A stretch of DNA of 64,000 nucleotides from Planctomycetota bacterium (GTDB lineage: Bacteria > Planctomycetota > UBA1135 > GCA-002748355): assembly GCA_027021385.1 (NCBI GenBank), contig JALUUL010000037.1, forward strand, positions 1-64,000. The letters are read 5' to 3'. The position numbers were made by a program, and so were the translations under genes. Positions 33,968 through 43,594 of this stretch are shown one piece after another (positions within the stretch are counted from its first letter, which is position 1; each line of letters begins with the position of its first letter). The notes under the pieces were generated by a model that made no database searches, had not been told where the DNA came from, and saw only the letters and a program-made list of their open reading frames with translations.

Positions 33968-35287
33968 CTACCCTCCGGCCCTCGCCCGCAGCTCCTCGTA
34001 GAGGGCGCAGGTCTCGGCGGCGCACTCCTCGATCGAACGGACGAGCCCGCCCTTTCCGGCCATCTCCCTGCGGAGTTCGCGGTCCCCGCAGAGCCGCTCG
34101 AGCACACGCGCGAGGTCCCCGGCGTTCCCGGCCTCGAAACCGAGTGCGAGCCCCTGTTCGACGGCTTCCCCGACGCCCCCCAAGCGTCCCGCGACGACCG
34201 GAAGACCGGCGAGGGCCCCTTCCCGGGCGGTCAGACAGAAGGTCTCCCACCAGATCGAGGGGACGACGAGGAGATCGAGCCCTTTCAGGATCCCGGGGAG
34301 TTCCCCGCTCCGATATCCTCCGTGCAGGCGGAGTTCGATGTCATCGCCTGCGAGTTCCCGGAGCCGGTCCCCGTATCCGCGGTCCCCGTGGTAATCGAGC
34401 AACTCTCCGTGGATGTCGAGGACTATCCCCTCCCGTTCGAGCCTCTTGCAGGCCTCAACGAGGACGTGGACGCCCTTGCTCGGAATCACCGAGCCCAGGA
34501 AGCCGATGTGCCGGACCTCATCGCAATCGTGCGGAGGGGCCTCGAGCCCCTCACGGGGCAGGCCGTGCTCGATGAAACGACAGCGGGCCCCGTCCAGCCC
34601 CCACTCGAGGAAACGGTCCCGGTGGAATCGGGAGGGGGCGATCGTCGCATCGCAGAGGTCTAGCATGCGTTTCACGAAGGCCTCGCGCCAGGCGTAGTTC
34701 TCCTCGGCCTCCCCCGGACCGTGGAACCATGCGCGGATCCTCCCGAGGAGCCCGCCCTGCGGATCGCCGCCCGGGAGGAGATGCGGCCAGAGCCTCCGCA
34801 GGCACGGAAGGCAGCGTTTCCGCTCGATCCTCGTGCAGATCTCCAGATCCTCCGGGCGGATCCGCTGGCCCCGCGGGCATTGGAGCCAGTAATCGTGGAG
34901 GGTCATGACGAGGGGAAGCCCCCTCTCCTTGACTTCCCGGAGGATCGAGCAAGAGAGGCAGGTCAGGTGATGGACATGGACGAGATCGGGCCTGCATTCC
35001 TCGAGGACCTCGACGAACTTCGCATCGATCCCCGGGTGCTCGAAGAGAAGGGAGAAGCGATCGACATCCAGGAAGTTGTTCCGGAGGCGGTGGACGGGTA
35101 CGCCCTCGAACTCGTCCCGCTGGATCTCGAACTCGGGACCCTCCCCGTCCTGCCGCGTGAAGATCACCGGCTCCCAGCCGAAGGATCCCTGCGCCCGGCA
35201 GAGATCCCGAAGATGGAGCTGCGTGCCCCCCGCGTCCCCGGGGAGGTAGCCGCTGACGACGTGCAGGACCCTGCGGGGGGCGCTCAT
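33968..35287 (-). CDS. GT4 family glycosyltransferase
   Basis: This 439-aa GT-B enzyme starts ATG at 35287, overlapping the previous stop (ATGA). The N-terminal domain has VVSGYLPGDAGGTQLHLRDL and DLVHVHHLTCLS; a cysteine-containing CPRGQRIRPEDLEICTR insert follows. The C-terminal nucleotide-sugar domain has HIGFLGSVIPSKGVHVLVEA and the acidic ETFCLTAREGALAGLPVVAG region with the EX7E-type motif. It is closely similar in layout to the GT4 gene upstream and the GT4 part of the fusion protein, suggesting duplication. Donor and acceptor are unknown. Confidence 0.94.
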   Translation of the reverse strand: MSAPRRVLHVVSGYLPGDAGGTQLHLRDLCRAQGSFGWEPVIFTRQDGEGPEFEIQRDEFEGVPVHRLRNNFLDVDRFSLLFEHPGIDAKFVEVLEECRPDLVHVHHLTCLSCSILREVKERGLPLVMTLHDYWLQCPRGQRIRPEDLEICTRIERKRCLPCLRRLWPHLLPGGDPQGGLLGRIRAWFHGPGEAEENYAWREAFVKRMLDLCDATIAPSRFHRDRFLEWGLDGARCRFIEHGLPREGLEAPPHDCDEVRHIGFLGSVIPSKGVHVLVEACKRLEREGIVLDIHGELLDYHGDRGYGDRLRELAGDDIELRLHGGYRSGELPGILKGLDLLVVPSIWWETFCLTAREGALAGLPVVAGRLGGVGEAVEQGLALGFEAGNAGDLARVLERLCGDRELRREMAGKGGLVRSIEECAAETCALYEELRARAGG

Positions 35288-36657
35288 CGTTCGGGAAGCC
35301 CCCCGTCACGGAGGATCCGGTACCTCTCCTCCATCAGGTCCGTGTCCTCCCCGATGGTCTTGACCTTCGGAAATCGGCCCCGCAGGGACTCGAGGAGGCC
35401 CGGCTCTTCGAGCAGTCGGCGGATCTTCCGCGCGAGGTCAGCCGCGTTCCCCATCTCGAAGTGCAGGCCGTGGACTCCGTCCTCGACGAGTTCCGCCATT
35501 CCTCCCCGGTCCGCGGTCAGGACCGGAACTCCGGCGAGGAAGGCCTCGTGGATCGTCAGTGGGCTGTTCTCGAACCAGAGCGAGGGGACGACGAGGACAT
35601 CGAGCCCGGCGAGCACCTCGCCGATCCTCGCATTGTCGAAGCGCCCTTCGAAGCTCAGGTTCGAGGGCCGCTCCATCGCCTCGAGTTCCTCCCCGTAATC
35701 GGGGAAGGTCCGCATGTCCCCGTAGATCCGGCACTCGATCCCGGGAAGATCGAGATCCCGGAAGGCCTCGACGAGCAGGTGTACGCCCTTGTAGGGTGCG
35801 ATCGTTCCGATGTAGCCGATCCGGAGGCGATCGGAGGGGACCCGCTCGACCTTGTGGAAATGAGCGATCTGGAACCCGTTGTCCGAATGGAGGATGCGCT
35901 CGGGAGCCATCATTCGGTTCTCGAGGAAGAGCTTCCTGAGGAAGGCGGAGGGAGATAGGAAGAGATCGACCTTGGAGAGCCGCCTGCGCACCTCGACCAG
36001 CCTCCTCGAGACGGCCGCGACATAGGGGTCCTCCCCGTTCCCGGGGACCGGGGGGGCGGCCTCCCGGCGGAAGAGCCCGCCGATTCCGCTGCGGAGCCCC
36101 TTCGGAAGGAGGCGCTTGGCCCATCGCTCCAGGGGACCCGGGGGGGGAACCGGCGGGGCGTCGGGCCGGGGGAGGAAGGTCGCGCAGGCGGCGCAGAGTC
36201 CCGGATCGGGGGCCTCGCAGACCCCTCCGTCAGGCCGGAGCAGCTGTCCCCCGCGCAGGCACATCAGGATGTATTCATGGAGGGTGTAGACCATCGGCAG
36301 CCCCCGGCGGTGAACCTCGTCGATGTAGCCCAGGCTGTGGAGATGGAGATGCTGGAAATGCACGAGGTCAGGGGGGAACGAGGCAAGGACCTTCCGGAAG
36401 TTCTCCTCCTGGCGCGGATCGAGGTAATGGGCCTCGAAACGATCGAAGGCGTGGTTGTGCACGGCCTCGTGGATCCAAAGGCCCTCGTGTTCCCGTTCCC
36501 CCAGTTCGTATTGGGGACGTTCGGGATGGATCTCGGTCGTGAAGATCCGCACCTCGTGGCCGCGGGCCTGGAGTTCCTTCGCGAGCACGAAGGTGTAGAT
36601 CTCCGTGCCGGCGGCGTGCCGGGGGAGGAACTGGTGGACGACGAAGAGAATCTTCAC
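35284..36657 (-). CDS. GT4 family glycosyltransferase
   Basis: This 457-aa GT-B enzyme starts with GTG at 36657, overlapping the end of the fusion gene (GTGA). Motifs: FVVHQFLPRHAAGTEIYTFV at the N-terminus, DLVHFQHLHLHSLG, a CxxC-like region (EAPDPGLCAACATFLP), RIGYIGTIAPYKGVHLLVEA and NSPLTIHEAFLAGVPVLTAD. Like its neighbours it carries a cysteine-rich insert after the first Rossmann half. It is part of the four-gene glycan operon. Confidence 0.94.
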   Translation of the reverse strand: MKILFVVHQFLPRHAAGTEIYTFVLAKELQARGHEVRIFTTEIHPERPQYELGEREHEGLWIHEAVHNHAFDRFEAHYLDPRQEENFRKVLASFPPDLVHFQHLHLHSLGYIDEVHRRGLPMVYTLHEYILMCLRGGQLLRPDGGVCEAPDPGLCAACATFLPRPDAPPVPPPGPLERWAKRLLPKGLRSGIGGLFRREAAPPVPGNGEDPYVAAVSRRLVEVRRRLSKVDLFLSPSAFLRKLFLENRMMAPERILHSDNGFQIAHFHKVERVPSDRLRIGYIGTIAPYKGVHLLVEAFRDLDLPGIECRIYGDMRTFPDYGEELEAMERPSNLSFEGRFDNARIGEVLAGLDVLVVPSLWFENSPLTIHEAFLAGVPVLTADRGGMAELVEDGVHGLHFEMGNAADLARKIRRLLEEPGLLESLRGRFPKVKTIGEDTDLMEERYRILRDGGLPER

Positions 36658-39600
36658 TTCGCGAAGCGTACCCGGATCGCCGCCCCGAGGTCGAGGACGC
36701 GGTTCAGGGGCCAGGTTAGCGGAAGTAGGATGAGGTGCACCCTCCGGTAGCGCCGGTTTTCGCGTTGGGTCGCGGCCAGGACTTCCCGGGTCGCCCGGAT
36801 TTCCTCGGCCAGACGGTCGCGCTCCTTCGTCCGCAGGGCGAGATCGGCCGCGAGCCTGTCACGCTCCTCCGTCCGCAGGGCCAGTTCCGATTCGACACGT
36901 TCCCGGGCCTCCCGATTCTCCCTGAGAGCTTCCTCGACCTCGGCGTATTCCCTCCGGACGCGCGCGAGTTCCCGGCGGTGCTCCGCCAGGTCCTCCCGGT
37001 GCTCGTCGAGGCTCCTGCGATGCTCCTCGAGACTCTTGCACAACTCGGCCCGCTCGGCCTCGTAACTCTCCTCGAGGTCGACCAGCCTGCGCCTGTGCTC
37101 TGCGAGATCCGCTTCCTGGTCCTCGACCCGTTCCCGGTATTCCTCGACGCTCCTCTCGAGTTCGGCCAGGGCTTCGGCCAAGGCCGCCCGTTCCGATTCG
37201 GCCTTTTCGCGCAAACCGTCGAGTTCGCGGCAACGGTCCTCGAATCTCCGGGCCGTATCCTCCCATCTGGCGAGTGCTCGCATGTCTTCCTCCGATCCCG
37301 CCACGGGCGGGGGGGGGCCGCCTTCCGTCTCCCGGACCGCGGCGTACAGGGTTTTTAGTTCGTTCCAATGTTCGGCCATGCTCCGGGGCGCGGGCAGCCT
37401 CTCCCTCCAGGCCTCGAGCCTTGCCGGGTCCTCGAGCACGGATTCGAGCAGGGCGGCCAGGGCGCCGGCGTCCCCGGGAGGAAACAGGGCTCCGGCCCCC
37501 CCGATCCGCTCGGGCAGGGCGCCCCTCTCCGAGCCCAGGACGGGAAGGCCCAGGGCGAAGGCCTCGTCGAGGACGAAAGACCAGCTCTCGTGCGCGAGGG
37601 TCGGAAAGACCGCGAGGTCGGCCTCGAGTTCGGCGAGGTCTTCCCTGCGGAAGGCGGACCTCCGCCGAACCTCGATCCCTTCGAGGAGGGAGGCGAGACC
37701 GTCACCGTATTTCGCCTCGACCGCCTCTCCCCAGAGTTCGAGAACGACCTGTCCGGGACGTTCCAGCCGGTGGAGGGCCTCGAGAAGGAGATGTACCCCC
37801 TTGACCTCCTGGAGATGCCCCCAATGGGCGATCCGCAGAGGGCGCCCGGCGTCGAAGGCCGGCGGGAGGGGACGGGTCGCGCGGCGCTCCCCGTCGAAGA
37901 GCGCTCCGTGCGGCAGGACGGTGATCCGACCCTCGAGGTCGGGCCGGAATCGGGTGAGGAGTCGGGCGTGAGCGCGGCTCGGAGCCAGCAGGAGGGAGGC
38001 GGCCCCGGTCTCGGCCGCGAAGTCCTCGTCGAACCATTCGAGAAGGGCGTCAAGATCCTCCTCCCGCATCCAGCGCTCCCTAGGAACACAGTCCCGGCAG
38101 CCCTCGGGCCCGAGCGGCCTCATGCAGAAGGACTCCCCCTCCCTGATCCGGACGATCCGGGGACAGGTCGTGAAGAGATCGTGAAGATGGAGGACGACCG
38201 GAAGCCCGGCATCCCGGCAGAGGCGGACCAGGGAACGCGAAAGGCGCAACCACTGGTGCACATGGACGAGGTCGGGCCGTTCCTCCTCGAGGATCCCCAG
38301 GATCGTCGACTCGAGACGCGGGCAGGGTACGTGGTCCCAGCGTTCGTGGAACATTCCGGGATGCAGGCAGCGCCAGACCGAGATCCCCCCTTCCTCCTCC
38401 CTTCGGGCGAGGGGGATCGTCTCACCCTCCGGCGCCCCCGCTCCGCTTCCGGCGGCGACCGCGACTTTCCAACCGGAGGCCCGCTGCTCCTCCGCGAGGA
38501 GACGCACGTAGGACTCGGTGCCCCCGACGAACTCCGGCGGGAATCCGTGACAGAAATGGAGGACCTTGGGCCGGGGCGGAGCTTCTTCCCCCTCCGGTTC
38601 CGGTGCGCCTCGAGGTTCCGGCCGGGTCCCCCAGGAAAACCGGACCTCCCGCCTCGCCGGGCGGCCCTCCTCCCCTTCGAAGTCGAGGACCAGGGCCCCG
38701 TCCCGAATCTCCGCCCCCTCGACCCTTGTGGGCCTCTCCCCGCGGAGGCGGAGACGGACGCTCCGGCGGCCGGGCGGGGCCTCGAAGAGGAAGCGGCATT
38801 CCCGTTCCCCGAGTTCCCCCTCCCGTTCGAGGAGACGGACATCCCCCTTCCCGGCGGTCTCGACGAGGATCCGGGGGCGGATCCGGAACTCGAGCCCGAG
38901 TTCGAGCCCCGGCCGGAGTTCCCGATCCCTGAGCCAGAGGAGGCAGCCCCCCGGAAAGGTCTCGCATTCGTTAGGCAGCGCGCGATCCCCCTCGAAGACG
39001 CCCTCGACCTCGGAAGGGGCGGGCGCGAAGATCCCCAGGTCGGCCACGCCCTCCCCCTCCCCCTCGACGGTGAGCCGCAGGAGGAATCCTTCCTCCTCCC
39101 TCTGGATCTCGCCCGAGAGTTCGAGATCCCTCCAGCGGAGACGGCGGAAGGAAAGGCGGTCGAGTTCGTCGGGCAGCCGGGGAGCCAGTTCGAACCGGCC
39201 CCCATCCCCCGGACGGGCGCCGAGAAGGCCCGTGACGAGGGGGCCGAGCAAGGCGGCGTGGCTCCAGGCCTGGTGGGGACAGACACCCCGCGGTTCGTAG
39301 CGTTCTCCGTCGAGTACCTCTGCGAGAAGCCCCCGGTCGAAATCGAGGACCAGCCGGAGCAGGGCCTCGGTCCTGAGCCAACCGAGGTCCGGGCGGCCGT
39401 AGAGATAGGAAGCGAGCGCCGCGAAGCCCCCGAACAAGGGCCAGACACTCCCGCCCTGGTAGGAACGAGGGTCGTAGCGCGGATCCCCCGCCGGGAGCAG
39501 GCGCTGTCCCCAGGGAGCGAGGGCCGCCAGGGTCGAGGCCTGGGCAAGCGCTCGGGCCGCTCTCCGCCCGTCCCGCCCGGGGAGGAGAAAGGGTTGCAGA

Positions 39601-41864
39601 TGGAGGGCCGAGGGCGAGGGGTCGAAGGACCCGTCGGTCTTGAGCGCATGCGCATAGCGGCCGCGCTCCTCGTCCCAGAAGCCCTCCTCGATCGCCTCCC
39701 GGATCCGGCGGGCCTGCGCGGCCCATTCGGCCGCGCGCCCCGGTTCCCCGAAATCCCCGGCGAGCCGTGCCCCTGCCCGATAGGCCTCTTCCTGCCGGAC
39801 CGCGTGGTAGAGCTCGACCCGCACCCCGTCACGGAGCGGCCCCCCCTCGATCCAACCGTGCCCGACCCCCTCGTTCTCCGAGAGACCGTCACCGTCCCGG
39901 TCCCGTTCGCTCAGGAAGGTGAGGGCGCGTTCGACGGCCGGGAAGAGTTCTCGGGCGAGATCGCGGTCGCCTGTCCAGTCGAGATGGTCCGCGACCCCGG
40001 CGACGAACATCGGGGTTGCGTCGGCCGCGTCGTAGTGTGCGGTGCCCGCAGGCGTGATCTCGTGGGCGATCTCCCCCCGCGGTCCCTGCGTCCGGGCGAG
40101 CAGGCGCAGGTGATCGGCCGAGCCCTCGCGATCCCCGAAGGGCAGGAAGGCGCGGGCGCACCAGAGGCCGTCCCGCCCGAACCACCAGGCGTAGCCGGGC
40201 CTCGCCGCGTTCCAGCCCGGACGGCAGAGCGCGAAGCCCGCGAACCAACCCCGGGCGCCGGGCAGGACCGGGGCGTCCCCGGCCGTGCCAAGGCGGAAGT
40301 CCCAGCTCTTGTCCAGCGCGAAACGCAGTCCTCGGTCGCGCCGCGGATCCCCGAAGGAGATTTCGAGCCTAGCAGACCGCCTCTCCCGGACCCGCCGGCG
40401 ATGGGCCTCGAGCATCGAGTGCATTGGAATGGACCGGAGGTCCATCAGCGCGCGGACCGCCCCTCCCGCCTTCCGTCCGGCGGCCAGCCTCCAACCGCAC
40501 AGCTCCCCGGCCGGGAGGTCGACCTCGAAACGGATTTCGACCCCCGGTCCTCCGTCCTCCGGTTCCCCGGCCTCGAGGGACCGGAGCAGGTCTTCGCGGT
40601 CGAGGGCGAGGGCGAAGGCGCCGAGGCCGGACTCGCACTCACAGAGAACCGCCCCCCCGCCCCCATCCCCGAGGAGGAGCCCCCCCTGGGCTCCTTCCGG
40701 ATAGGGCCAGTAGAGCCTGAGATCGGCTACGAAGCGGAACCGGATGCGGAGATCCCGTTCCGCGTGGAGGAAGCCCGCGAGGCTCCGGGGCTCCGACCCG
40801 GGAAACCAGGTCTCGACGAGCCCCGCTTCGCTCCTCCTCGAGGCGACGAGGGGATGCAGGTCGAGCCTGCCCCCTTCGAGTGGAACCGGCTCCCCCTCCC
40901 CTTCCGCCGCCTCGACCGACAGGGCGCGCAGCAACCGCAGCGGAGGAGCCCAGACCTCGGCCAGCCCAAGGTCGGCCCGCCCGAGCGCGAACAGCTCCCC
41001 CTCGGGGTCCACTAGGTCGAAGAACTCGTTCCCGGCCCCCTCGCCGGGAAGGCCGTCCTCCCGGAACAGCGACGAACGGGTCTCGAGCAAGGCCTCGGGA
41101 TCCTCCTCCGCGCAGGGGCTCGCAGCGAAGGTCTCCCCTCCCCAGCCCCCGAAGGCCTTTCCCCGCCGCATCCTCCAGGCCGGACCCTCTCCTCCCCGTC
41201 CCGCCATCAGGTAGTCGCAGAGGTCTCCTGTGAAGCGCAAGCGGGCTTCGAGGAACGGATCCTCGACGACCTCCCCGGGATCGAAGACGAGATGCGCCCC
41301 GACCGACAGGACGAGACCGCGGCCGGGACGGTGTTCGGCCAGGAGCCCGGTATGCGCATCGATGCCGAGGAAGACCCTCTCGACGGCGAGCAATCTCCCG
41401 TCCTCGGGGCTCTCCCCTCCCCACCACCCGGCCCCACCGACCCTGCATCCTCCATACGGACGGCGGAGGTCCACTCCTCCGGGAAAGCGGTGGAAGAGCG
41501 GCGCTCCGGGCATCGGTGCGAGGCCGAGCCGGTCCTCGGGCCGGAGCGGGCCCTCCCAGACCCGGACCCTCGGGACCGGGGGGCGACGTTCGAAGCCGAG
41601 CGGACCCAGGAGGGCCGCGGCCGTCCCGCTCAGAAGGAGCCGCCCTCCCTCCCGGACCCAATCGGCCAGGGCCTCGCAGGCTAAGGGATCCGGCGTGAAG
41701 GGCTCCTCCCCGGGTCCGAGATGGATCCAACAGAGATCCAGCTCCGCGAACTCGGCCGGAATCCCCGCGGCAAGGCCGAATTCCTGCCTCTTACCGAAAT
41801 CCCGAACCAGGGCCCTCCGTTCGGGGCCCTCTCTGGCGACCAGGAGGATTCGGGCCGTTCCCAT
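36654..41864 (-). CDS. Giant fusion: glycosidase, GT4 glycosyltransferase and coiled coil
   Basis: This single uninterrupted ORF of 1736 aa is the first gene of the glycan operon. Residues 1-230 form an alpha/beta region (MGTARILLVAREGPER). Residues of about 500-900 are an (alpha/alpha)6 glycosidase of the amylo-alpha-1,6-glucosidase/GH15 type, with AWWFGRDGLWCARAF, DRDGDGLSENEG and GVCPHQAWSHAALLGP. Residues of about 900-1095 are beta-rich. Residues of about 1100-1505 form a complete GT4 enzyme (VLHFCHGFPPEFVGGTESYV, DLVHVHQWLRL, AHWGHLQEVKGVHLLLEA). Residues of about 1528-1706 are a long charged coiled coil with heptad-like LAEHRRE/RDRLAADLAL repeats. A short hydrophobic end (VHLILLPLTWPLNRVLDLG) may bind membrane. 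A trimming-and-adding or length-measuring glycan enzyme is possible; this is inference. Confidence 0.9.
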   Translation of the reverse strand: MGTARILLVAREGPERRALVRDFGKRQEFGLAAGIPAEFAELDLCWIHLGPGEEPFTPDPLACEALADWVREGGRLLLSGTAAALLGPLGFERRPPVPRVRVWEGPLRPEDRLGLAPMPGAPLFHRFPGGVDLRRPYGGCRVGGAGWWGGESPEDGRLLAVERVFLGIDAHTGLLAEHRPGRGLVLSVGAHLVFDPGEVVEDPFLEARLRFTGDLCDYLMAGRGGEGPAWRMRRGKAFGGWGGETFAASPCAEEDPEALLETRSSLFREDGLPGEGAGNEFFDLVDPEGELFALGRADLGLAEVWAPPLRLLRALSVEAAEGEGEPVPLEGGRLDLHPLVASRRSEAGLVETWFPGSEPRSLAGFLHAERDLRIRFRFVADLRLYWPYPEGAQGGLLLGDGGGGAVLCECESGLGAFALALDREDLLRSLEAGEPEDGGPGVEIRFEVDLPAGELCGWRLAAGRKAGGAVRALMDLRSIPMHSMLEAHRRRVRERRSARLEISFGDPRRDRGLRFALDKSWDFRLGTAGDAPVLPGARGWFAGFALCRPGWNAARPGYAWWFGRDGLWCARAFLPFGDREGSADHLRLLARTQGPRGEIAHEITPAGTAHYDAADATPMFVAGVADHLDWTGDRDLARELFPAVERALTFLSERDRDGDGLSENEGVGHGWIEGGPLRDGVRVELYHAVRQEEAYRAGARLAGDFGEPGRAAEWAAQARRIREAIEEGFWDEERGRYAHALKTDGSFDPSPSALHLQPFLLPGRDGRRAARALAQASTLAALAPWGQRLLPAGDPRYDPRSYQGGSVWPLFGGFAALASYLYGRPDLGWLRTEALLRLVLDFDRGLLAEVLDGERYEPRGVCPHQAWSHAALLGPLVTGLLGARPGDGGRFELAPRLPDELDRLSFRRLRWRDLELSGEIQREEEGFLLRLTVEGEGEGVADLGIFAPAPSEVEGVFEGDRALPNECETFPGGCLLWLRDRELRPGLELGLEFRIRPRILVETAGKGDVRLLEREGELGERECRFLFEAPPGRRSVRLRLRGERPTRVEGAEIRDGALVLDFEGEEGRPARREVRFSWGTRPEPRGAPEPEGEEAPPRPKVLHFCHGFPPEFVGGTESYVRLLAEEQRASGWKVAVAAGSGAGAPEGETIPLARREEEGGISVWRCLHPGMFHERWDHVPCPRLESTILGILEEERPDLVHVHQWLRLSRSLVRLCRDAGLPVVLHLHDLFTTCPRIVRIREGESFCMRPLGPEGCRDCVPRERWMREEDLDALLEWFDEDFAAETGAASLLLAPSRAHARLLTRFRPDLEGRITVLPHGALFDGERRATRPLPPAFDAGRPLRIAHWGHLQEVKGVHLLLEALHRLERPGQVVLELWGEAVEAKYGDGLASLLEGIEVRRRSAFRREDLAELEADLAVFPTLAHESWSFVLDEAFALGLPVLGSERGALPERIGGAGALFPPGDAGALAALLESVLEDPARLEAWRERLPAPRSMAEHWNELKTLYAAVRETEGGPPPPVAGSEEDMRALARWEDTARRFEDRCRELDGLREKAESERAALAEALAELERSVEEYRERVEDQEADLAEHRRRLVDLEESYEAERAELCKSLEEHRRSLDEHREDLAEHRRELARVRREYAEVEEALRENREARERVESELALRTEERDRLAADLALRTKERDRLAEEIRATREVLAATQRENRRYRRVHLILLPLTWPLNRVLDLGAAIRVRFAK

Positions 41865-41940
41865 CTCGAGGCGCGAGACTAGCCCGGGAAGCCCCGGAAT
41901 CCACGCCGGTCCCTTTCTCCGGGCCTCCCGGTTCCTGTCC

Positions 41941-41946
41941 TATACT
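41941..41946 (+). promoter_or_regulatory. Possible -10 box (TATACT)
   Basis: TCCTATACT lies 55 nt before the ATG at 42002, in the 137-nt gap between the glycan operon and the radical SAM gene. It is a good -10 match without a clear -35. Confidence 0.4.
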
Positions 41947-42001
41947 TCTCCACGAATCCGCCGTCCTCTCTCCTCTTCCGTCGCGATCCGACGCCTCGCC
42001 G

Positions 42002-43594
42002 ATGCGCATCACGCTGATCCACCCTCCGGTCTTCCTCAACGTCCACGCGATGACGGCCCTGCGGCCCGCCCTCCCCCTGGGACTCGCCTACGTGGCTGGC
42101 AGCCTGCGCGCGGCCGGCCACGAGGTCTCTCTGATCGACGCGGTCGCGGAGGCCCCCGACCGGGTGACCCGCGACGACCTCGACCCCCGAATCTTCCGCC
42201 TGGGCCTTTCCCCCGAGGAGATCTCCGCCCGCGTCGGGAAGGACTGCGACGCGATCGGACTGACGAACATGTGGTCCTTCTCCTGGCCGCTCGTCCGCCG
42301 GATCGTGAAACGCCTGAAGGCCGACCACCCCGAACTCCCCCTCGTTTGCGGCGGCGAACACTTCTCGGGGCTTCCCGAGTTCTCGATGTCCCAGGCCCCG
42401 ATCGACGTCATCGTGCGGGGCGAGGGCGAGGAGGCCGCAGTCGAGGTCTTCGCCGCCCTCGAGAAGGGACGCCGGACCTTCGAGGACATCCAGGGGGTCG
42501 TCTACCACGAGGGCGGAACCCTCGAGGGCCGGCCCGTCCGGACCCCGGATCGGACGCGCCGCCGCGAACTCGACGAGATCCCCTGGCCAGCCTGGGACCT
42601 ATTTGACGTCAAGGCCTACGACGAACACGACCTCGTCGCGGGCTTGCACGCCGGCAACACGATCCCGATCCTTGCGACCCGCGGCTGTCCCTACCAGTGC
42701 ACGTATTGCTCCAATCCCGGCATGTGGACGACCCGCTGGTACGCCCGCAACCCCGCGAAGGTCGTCGACGAGATCGAGTACTACGTCCGCCGTTACCAGG
42801 CCCGGAACTTCCCGTTCCAGGACCTGACGGCCATCCTGAAGAAGGATTGGATCGTCGCCTTCTGTGAGGAACTCCTCCGCCGCAACCTCCGGATCACCTG
42901 GCAGTTCCCCTCGGGCACGCGCTGCGAGGTCATCGACGACGAGGTGGCCCGCCTGCTGCGCCTGACCGGAGGTCGTTCGCTGGCCTTCGCCCCCGAAAGC
43001 GGCAGCGAACGGACGCGCAAGCTGATCCGCAAGCAGATGAAGGAGGAGTCCCTGATGGATGCGGTCCGCGCCTCCGTCCGCCACGACCTGAACATCACCT
43101 CCTTCACGGTCATCGGCTTCCCCCACGACACGAAGGAGGACCTGAGGGAGACGACCCGCCTCGCCCGACGTCTCGCGGCGGCAGGGATCGACGACATCGC
43201 GATCGGCTTCTTCTTCCCGATCCCGAACACCCGGCTCTTCGACGAACTCCTGGAACGCGGGCGGGTCGACCTCTCCGACCGTTTTCTGCTGACTCCGATC
43301 TTCGCGAACGACGAGCGCTGCGAGGAGGAGAACAACTACTGCGACCACCTCACGGCCAAGCAGCTCACTTCCTGGAAATACCGGATCCTCCTCAACTTCT
43401 ACCTCGTCTCCGTCCTGACCCATCCCTGGCGGGTCTTCTCCCTCCTCTGGAACGTCCTTCGGGGCCGGGAAACGCGGAAGATGGAGACCTTCCTGATCGA
43501 GTTGAAGCGCAAGGGTTGGATCTGGATCCGCTCCAAACTCGGTCTCGAGGGCGTCCCCGCCCGGAATTCGGGAGCCGAGGCCTCCGCTACCTAG
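42002..43594 (+). CDS. B12-binding radical SAM protein
   Basis: This 530-aa protein has an N-terminal cobalamin-binding-like Rossmann region (LIHPPVFLN, GLAYVAGSLRAAGHEVSLID, VIVRGEGEEAAVEV), then a radical SAM core with the 4Fe-4S motif CPYQCTYC (near residue 230), a TRGCPY lead-in and a FAPESGSERTRKLI segment. The C-terminus has hydrophobic stretches (FYLVSVLTHPWRVFSLLWNVL). The family catalyses methylations and other radical steps on lipids, sugars or natural products. It is divergent from the glycan operon, so a glycan or lipid substrate is possible. No strong ribosome binding site precedes the ATG. Confidence 0.93.
   Translation: MRITLIHPPVFLNVHAMTALRPALPLGLAYVAGSLRAAGHEVSLIDAVAEAPDRVTRDDLDPRIFRLGLSPEEISARVGKDCDAIGLTNMWSFSWPLVRRIVKRLKADHPELPLVCGGEHFSGLPEFSMSQAPIDVIVRGEGEEAAVEVFAALEKGRRTFEDIQGVVYHEGGTLEGRPVRTPDRTRRRELDEIPWPAWDLFDVKAYDEHDLVAGLHAGNTIPILATRGCPYQCTYCSNPGMWTTRWYARNPAKVVDEIEYYVRRYQARNFPFQDLTAILKKDWIVAFCEELLRRNLRITWQFPSGTRCEVIDDEVARLLRLTGGRSLAFAPESGSERTRKLIRKQMKEESLMDAVRASVRHDLNITSFTVIGFPHDTKEDLRETTRLARRLAAAGIDDIAIGFFFPIPNTRLFDELLERGRVDLSDRFLLTPIFANDERCEEENNYCDHLTAKQLTSWKYRILLNFYLVSVLTHPWRVFSLLWNVLRGRETRKMETFLIELKRKGWIWIRSKLGLEGVPARNSGAEASAT

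Noticed and set aside
37368-41015. The 1215-aa plus-strand ORF
   Set aside because: It is antisense to the glycosidase/GT fusion, has low-complexity Pro/Glu/Arg composition and no motifs; typical of GC-rich shadow frames.
36654-41864. Splitting the 1736-aa ORF into two genes
   Set aside because: The frame is open throughout with even coding character, and no internal start with a good ribosome binding site was evident at the domain border.
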